DNA of 42,627 nucleotides, taken from contig DAOTTO010000169.1 in assembly GCA_034437895.1 (NCBI GenBank), positions 1 to 42,627 on the forward strand. Reading direction: 5' to 3'. Positions 38,634 through 42,627 of the stretch are shown in pieces. The notes beneath the pieces are model-generated. The model was not told where the DNA came from and did no database searches. It saw only the letters and a program-made list of their open reading frames with translations. A program made the position numbers and the translations under genes. Origin of the DNA: JANRLJ01 sp034437895 (lineage in GTDB: Bacteria; Chloroflexota; Anaerolineae; Aggregatilineales; Phototrophicaceae). The first letter of the stretch is position 1; each line of letters opens with the position of its first letter.

Positions 38634-39437
38634 TTAATCCAGTGCTTTTCGCAGACTCGCCGCCAAAATACGTACCGCCTCCGCATCCTTTTGCTGGCGC
38701 TCACGGATCAAGGCACTGGCGACAATAAAGCCATTCACCAGCCCATTCATCTGCCGGGCTTGCTCTGGTCTGCTAATACCAAAGCCCAGCACCAGCGGCT
38801 TATCCGTCACTGAGCGCACACGGGCGATAAAATCGGTCAAATCGGGCGGGAGTTCGGTACGCGCCCCGGTGATGCCCGTGACCGAAATCACATAGATAAA
38901 ACCGCTGGCCTGCTGCGCCACAACCTGGATGCGATCTGTATGGCTGGTCGGCGCGACGAAAAACACCAGCGCCATGCCTTCACGCTCACAGACCGCGAAA
39001 AGCTGTTTTTCTTCTGGCGGCAAGTCGGGAATGATAAAGCCCTGCGCCCCGACGGACTTCGCGTCCAGCACGAATTGTTCCACACCATAGGCCAATACCG
39101 GGTTGAGATAGCTAAACAGCAAAATCGGCTGATTTACGCCCCGCGCCCGCAAATCGCGCACTGCCCGCAGCCCATCGGAGACGGTTGTGCCATTTTCCAG
39201 CGCCACCTGACTCGCGGCCTGAATCGTCGGGCCATCGGCTAACGGGTCGCTGAACGGGATCCCTATCTCGAACCCGTCCACGCCTTCCGCCGCCATCACC
39301 GCCAGAATATCAATTGATTCGTCATAGCTGGGGTAACCAACCATGAAAAATGGCAAAAACGCCGCCCGCCCTTCCGCCTCTGCGCGGGCGAACATCGCAG
39401 CAATTGTGTCTAATCCGGTTAAAGTCGTTGATGTCAT
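38634..39437 (-). CDS. trpA: tryptophan synthase alpha chain
   Basis: A 267-aa barrel enzyme cleaving indole-3-glycerol phosphate to indole. FLPFFMVGYPSYDES, GFEIGIPFSDPLADGPTIQ (catalytic Glu and Asp, about 55-73) and FIIPDLPPEE match the family. FVAPTSHTDRI and the phosphate-binding GFGISRPEQ complete it. Its ATG overlaps the stop of the upstream glycosyltransferase-like gene by 4 nt. The partner trpB is two genes upstream instead of adjacent. No terminator is evident before the downstream aromatic operon promoter. Confidence 0.95.
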   Translation of the reverse strand: MTSTTLTGLDTIAAMFARAEAEGRAAFLPFFMVGYPSYDESIDILAVMAAEGVDGFEIGIPFSDPLADGPTIQAASQVALENGTTVSDGLRAVRDLRARGVNQPILLFSYLNPVLAYGVEQFVLDAKSVGAQGFIIPDLPPEEKQLFAVCEREGMALVFFVAPTSHTDRIQVVAQQASGFIYVISVTGITGARTELPPDLTDFIARVRSVTDKPLVLGFGISRPEQARQMNGLVNGFIVASALIRERQQKDAEAVRILAASLRKALD

Positions 39438-40213
39438 AATTCATTCCTTGTAGCACTATTTTTATCCATCGCCGCTAATCCCGCCTGCGTGATTTCCGTC
39501 GCGGCGCGGACGCGATGCGCCCAACTTTTGGCTTTGGCATCGTAGGCTTCCGCCACTTTTTGCTGTACTTCTGAATCGGATGCCTGCGCTTGAAATTGAT
39601 CGGCAGATTCGTAATCCAGCCCATCCACCGCCAGATAATCAATCTTAAATCCGCCGCGTTGGAGCAGCACCGCCCAGCCCACATCCATATTGAGGGCGCG
39701 TGCGTCGGCATCATACGTCAGGATAAATTCGGCTGCGGCTCGGCTAAAGCCCTTTGAACCCGCGCAAAAGTCGATTTCACGCCCGAAGATGTGCGAGAAA
39801 AACAGATTTACCAGCTTTTCGGTTTGAATAAGTACCTGCGGATGGCTGGCTAAGGCCGCTTCCGTCCGCCCCAAAATCAGGCAGTCGGTCTTTTGGATTG
39901 CTTGCGCGGTAGTCGCCAATTCATCGGGATGCAGTTCCATCCAACGCAGCGCCCGATCCATATCGACGTAATGAATATGAGTCGATTCGGTTTTCTCTAA
40001 CGCCAGCTTCAAGGTGGCGTGTCTACCGCTCCAATTGTCATAAACAATATGCGGGATATGCAATTCCATGAGCGCATCAGCGACTTCCGCGCCGCCGTCG
40101 GCATGAACCGATACCACAATCTCTTGATAAATCGCTCGAAGCGGTGCAATCAATCGCTGCAACCGCACCAATTCGCCGCGTGGAACCCACGCGCAAGCCA
40201 GAGTCACGCTCAT
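39434..40213 (-). CDS. glycosyltransferase-like (GT-A fold) hypothetical protein
   Basis: A 259-aa soluble protein. HIHYVDMDRALRW (about 97-109) provides a DxD motif of the nucleotide-sugar-binding kind. The preceding strands (TLACAWVPRGELVRL, EIVVSVHADGGAE, IPHIVYDNWSGRHATLKLAL) and the later FCAGSKGFSRAAAEFIL and DVGWAVLLQRGGF follow a GT-A-like layout. Donor and acceptor are unknown. It is locked into the trp operon by 4-nt overlaps on both sides (with the Nudix gene and trpA). A role in tryptophan synthesis is not expected from the family; it may be an operon passenger. Confidence 0.5.
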   Translation of the reverse strand: MSVTLACAWVPRGELVRLQRLIAPLRAIYQEIVVSVHADGGAEVADALMELHIPHIVYDNWSGRHATLKLALEKTESTHIHYVDMDRALRWMELHPDELATTAQAIQKTDCLILGRTEAALASHPQVLIQTEKLVNLFFSHIFGREIDFCAGSKGFSRAAAEFILTYDADARALNMDVGWAVLLQRGGFKIDYLAVDGLDYESADQFQAQASDSEVQQKVAEAYDAKAKSWAHRVRAATEITQAGLAAMDKNSATRNEL

Positions 40214-41064
40214 CGCGCCATCTCCCGCGCCGCAAAAAATTCTAATAACGGGATGTGCTGGTCAAACGCCAACTGCATTTCTTTGCTTTCTTCATAGGTA
40301 AAAAAACGCATATCTTGGCCTTCCAACAGAGTCAGCGACTCAAGATTTTGAGTCATCGACCCGGCATAGACATGATTAAACACAATCAATTCCCCTGGAT
40401 TGGTGCGTACAGGACATTGATACGCTTTCCAGAAAGTCACCGGCACATCAATCGCCAATTCTTCCATCATCTCGCGCTGCACCGCATCATCTGCCGATTC
40501 ACCTGCTTCTACCTGTCCGCCGAACAACGTCCAATATCCGGCATGACGCAGTCCCGGCTTATCGTCGCGCTGTTGCAATAAGACACGGCCTAATTCATCA
40601 ACCAGCAAAAACGCCACAACGGGTTTATAGTCCAGCGCAACGGGCTGCACATCGAAAAATTCCTCAAACAGCGCCTTAAACCCAAACGCAATCGGAAGTT
40701 GCTCAAGATCATCGCGCTTAAAAAAGCCGAGCGCCTGACCCTCGTTCAGCGTAATTTCTTCAGCGGTCTTGTCAATTTTGCCGACATACATATATTGTTC
40801 AACAACGACGAGATTCCCGTCCACAAACTGCGTATGCTCATAGGCTTTCCAGAGAGTCACCTCCGGCGCGAGTTCGATCTCTTCTAAAAGTTCACGCTTA
40901 ATCGCTGCGTCCGCCGATTCATCATTTTCGATTCTGCCGCCCAACGTCGTCCAATGATTGGCGAAAGGCAGCCATGCCTTATCGTCGCGCTGTTGCAGCA
41001 GTATTTCGCCGCGTGGATTCATCAAAATCGCCCCCGTGCTTTTGATTTTAAGGGGCAAATTCAT
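40210..41064 (-). CDS. double-domain Nudix hydrolase
   Basis: A 284-aa protein made of two Nudix domains in tandem. Box 1 is GGRIENDESADAAIKRELLEE (about 42-62), box 2 GGQVEAGESADDAVQREMMEE (about 181-201). Both keep the G-x5-E and RExxEE metal-binding core but have Glu and Ala where the consensus has the final Gly. Each domain starts with a similar ILLQQRDDKA / VLLQQRDDKP strand, so it is an internal duplication. Nudix enzymes hydrolyse nucleoside diphosphate derivatives; the substrate is unknown. The ATG at 41064 overlaps the trpB stop (ATGA); the open frame further upstream is inside trpB. It is followed by a 4-nt overlap with the next gene. Confidence 0.88.
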   Translation of the reverse strand: MNLPLKIKSTGAILMNPRGEILLQQRDDKAWLPFANHWTTLGGRIENDESADAAIKRELLEEIELAPEVTLWKAYEHTQFVDGNLVVVEQYMYVGKIDKTAEEITLNEGQALGFFKRDDLEQLPIAFGFKALFEEFFDVQPVALDYKPVVAFLLVDELGRVLLQQRDDKPGLRHAGYWTLFGGQVEAGESADDAVQREMMEELAIDVPVTFWKAYQCPVRTNPGELIVFNHVYAGSMTQNLESLTLLEGQDMRFFTYEESKEMQLAFDQHIPLLEFFAAREMAR

Positions 41065-42296
41065 AGATTCAGTTCTTTCATGACCGTATCCAAATCTTTG
41101 TCGCCGCGCCCGGAAAGATTGACGAGGATAATGCTGTCTTTGGACATGGTTGGGGCGCGTTTGATCGCTTCGGCTACCGCGTGTGAGCTTTCCAGCGCCG
41201 GAATAATGCCTTCCATTTTGCACAAGGTCTGGAAAGCGGCTAAGGCTTCCTCATCCGTTGCCAGTGTATAAAAGGCGCGTTCCATCTGGCGCAAATAAGC
41301 ATGTTCCGGCCCCACCGAGGCGTAATCCAGCCCAGCACTCACGCTGTGAGTATTCATGATCTGTCCATCGCTGGATTGCAACACGAAGGAGCGCGTCCCC
41401 TGCAAAACACCGGGTCGTCCCATCGTGGGATCGGCAAAACGCGCAGCATGTTCGCCGCTGGCAACTCCATGACCGCCTGCCTCCACACCGATTAGGTCAA
41501 TATTTTCATCATCGCGGAAAGCGTGAAACAATCCGATGGCATTACTCCCGCCGCCCACACACGCGATGCATACATCCGGCAGCCGCCCCGCCATCTCGAC
41601 AATCTGCGTTTTGGCCTCGAACCCGATCACGCTCTGGAAATCACGCACCATCATGGGATACGGATGCGGCCCTAACGCCGAACCGAGCATATAGAAGGTG
41701 TCACGCACATTCGTCACCCAATCGCGGATAGCCTCATTAATGGCATCTTTCAGCGTTTTGCTGCCGCTTTCCACCGGAATAACTTCCGCGCCGAGCAGCT
41801 TCATACGAAATACATTCGGCTGCTGACGGGCAATATCGACGCTTCCCATGTAAACATGACAATCCAGCCCAAGCAAAGCCGAAGTCGTCGCGCTGGCGAC
41901 CCCATGCTGACCCGCGCCTGTTTCGGCAATGATGCGCTGCTTGCCCATGCGTTTAGCGAGAAGCGCCTGACCGAGTGCGTTATTGATTTTGTGCGCTCCG
42001 GTATGTGCCAAATCTTCCCGCTTAAGATAAATTTTCGCGCCGCCAAGCTGCTCCGTCAGACGCGCCGCGTAAGTGATCGGCGTGGGTCGTCCGGTATAGG
42101 TTGTCTGCAAGTGCGCCAGTGTTTGCTGGAATTCCGGGTCTCCCATCGCCTCATAGTAGGCAGCGGTCAGTTCATCCAGCGCGGGGACGAGTGTTTCTGG
42201 CACAAAGCGCCCACCGAATTCGCCAAAATAGCCGCGCTCGTCCGGGAGATTGGAACTATTGGTTTGAATATACATTGCCGTCTCTTGTTGTGTCAT
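41061..42296 (-). CDS. trpB: tryptophan synthase beta chain
   Basis: A 411-aa PLP enzyme joining indole and serine to tryptophan. GYFGEFGGRFVPETLVPALDEL near the N-terminus, RPTPITYAARLTEQLGGAKIYLKREDLAHTGAHKINNALGQ (PLP Lys in HKINN, near 97) match TrpB1. AETGAGQHGVASA and ACVGGGSNAIG (phosphate cradle) also match. It is the normal alpha-associated TrpB1 type. Start at 42296 or, with a similar ribosome binding site, at the Met eight codons in. Its stop overlaps the double Nudix gene. It follows the truncated GNAT gene by 10 nt. Confidence 0.95.
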   Translation of the reverse strand: MTQQETAMYIQTNSSNLPDERGYFGEFGGRFVPETLVPALDELTAAYYEAMGDPEFQQTLAHLQTTYTGRPTPITYAARLTEQLGGAKIYLKREDLAHTGAHKINNALGQALLAKRMGKQRIIAETGAGQHGVASATTSALLGLDCHVYMGSVDIARQQPNVFRMKLLGAEVIPVESGSKTLKDAINEAIRDWVTNVRDTFYMLGSALGPHPYPMMVRDFQSVIGFEAKTQIVEMAGRLPDVCIACVGGGSNAIGLFHAFRDDENIDLIGVEAGGHGVASGEHAARFADPTMGRPGVLQGTRSFVLQSSDGQIMNTHSVSAGLDYASVGPEHAYLRQMERAFYTLATDEEALAAFQTLCKMEGIIPALESSHAVAEAIKRAPTMSKDSIILVNLSGRGDKDLDTVMKELNL

Positions 42297-42306
42297 AAAA
42301 TTCCCA

Positions 42307-42627
42307 TTAAACCCCTACCACTAAACTCCGCCGTTCCAAAAAAATCGTGGTGCGCCAAATACCGTTTAACTGCCCAATGCGCTCTCGATAGCCGACCTCA
42401 CGAAAGCCGCAGGTCTCATGCAGCGCAATACTAACGGTGTTTTCAGTAAAAATGGCAGTTTGAATCATCCAAATACCCGCCTGTTCGGACTCGGCAATAA
42501 CCGCGTGTAACAATGCTTTACCTACACCTCTGCCGCGCACCTTGGAGGTGATATAAACACTTTCTTCCACAACGCCGGCATACACAGCACGGCTCGACAC
42601 AGGCGAAAGCGCCGTCCAGCCGACGAC
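42307..42627 (-). CDS. GNAT acetyltransferase, phosphinothricin-acetyltransferase-like (5' end outside window)
   Basis: The frame is open to the window edge, so the N-terminus is missing; 106 codons are visible. VVGWTALSPVSSRAVYAGVVEESVYI and RGRGVGKALLHAVI (acetyl-CoA-binding motif), and HETCGFREVGYRERIGQLNG follow the phosphinothricin N-acetyltransferase (Pat/bar) subgroup of GNAT proteins. Chromosomal members usually acetylate other amino-acid-like compounds, so herbicide resistance should not be assumed. It precedes trpB by 10 nt in the same direction and is likely co-transcribed. Confidence 0.85.
   Translation of the reverse strand, partial: VVGWTALSPVSSRAVYAGVVEESVYITSKVRGRGVGKALLHAVIAESEQAGIWMIQTAIFTENTVSIALHETCGFREVGYRERIGQLNGIWRTTIFLERRSLVVGV

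Noticed and set aside
41065..41223. 53-residue N-terminal extension of the double Nudix protein
   Set aside because: It lies wholly inside trpB in another frame. The ATGA overlap at 41061-41064 gives a clean start where the Nudix fold begins.

Overview
The window looks like bacterial chromosome from the phylum Chloroflexota, probably an Anaerolineae-like lineage. This is an inference from gene content and gene style: secreted S41 peptidases with PPC domains, a cyanobacterial-type acyl-ACP reductase homologue, DUF2087 proteins, a one-locus shikimate operon, and VapBC pairs of a cyanobacterial/Chloroflexota type. No species-level marker is present except the last ~69 nt of a 5S rRNA at the left edge, so the window starts just downstream of an rRNA operon.

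Layout. 1-69: 3' end of 5S rRNA. 237-5814: two tandem paralogous secreted S41 peptidases, each with its own terminator. 5886-8643 (-): Tat-exported metallo-beta-lactamase-fold hydrolase and an M14 zinc carboxypeptidase. 8852-16063: mostly single-gene units (inorganic pyrophosphatase, DUF1328 peptide, an unknown protein, acyl-ACP reductase homologue, two DUF2087 proteins coupled to a monoacylglycerol-lipase-like hydrolase, a DtxR-type regulator, DUF423 and VOC proteins). 16257-24444: an accessory region in which hyuA and hyuB (hydantoinase/oxoprolinase subunits) are separated by two tandem globins, an array of four VapBC-type toxin-antitoxin pairs and a Mug-like DNA glycosylase, followed by an orphan DUF433 protein. 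24473-25258 (-): pirin. 25278-25640: a hairpin-rich non-coding element resembling an IS200/IS605-family remnant. 25868-28602: aspartate kinase and glutamine synthetase, converging on a shared CTAG. 28768-38204 (-): a nearly complete aromatic operon, aroH-aroF-tyrA-aroA-aroE-(GNAT)-(small ORF)-aroC-aroK-aroB-(zinc ribbon)-aroQ, covering all seven shikimate steps plus chorismate mutase and prephenate dehydrogenase. 38634-42627 (-): a trpB-(double Nudix)-(glycosyltransferase-like)-trpA operon coupled by 4-nt overlaps, with a truncated GNAT gene at the right edge.

Two observations stand out. (1) The 430-nt gap upstream of aroH contains a complete apparent ribosome-mediated attenuator: a sigma70-type promoter, a 28-codon leader peptide with a Phe-Ala-Tyr-Arg-Pro-Tyr-Tyr-Tyr-Phe run, a segment over the stop codon that can pair with the Tyr codons, and an intrinsic terminator. 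It would make the whole aromatic operon respond to charged tRNA-Tyr/tRNA-Phe. (2) The four TA pairs form a constant/variable cassette array. A ~248-bp nearly invariant block (toxin 3' end + antitoxin 5' end) alternates with divergent blocks (antitoxin 3' end + toxin 5' part), so recombination between invariant blocks would swap the cognate toxin-antitoxin interface as a unit. The first toxin carries Gln where the others have the PIN-domain Glu.

Functionally, the right half supplies chorismate, tyrosine and tryptophan from one transcriptional block beside nitrogen (glnA) and aspartate-family (lysC) entry genes. The left half is dominated by secreted hydrolases and housekeeping genes.
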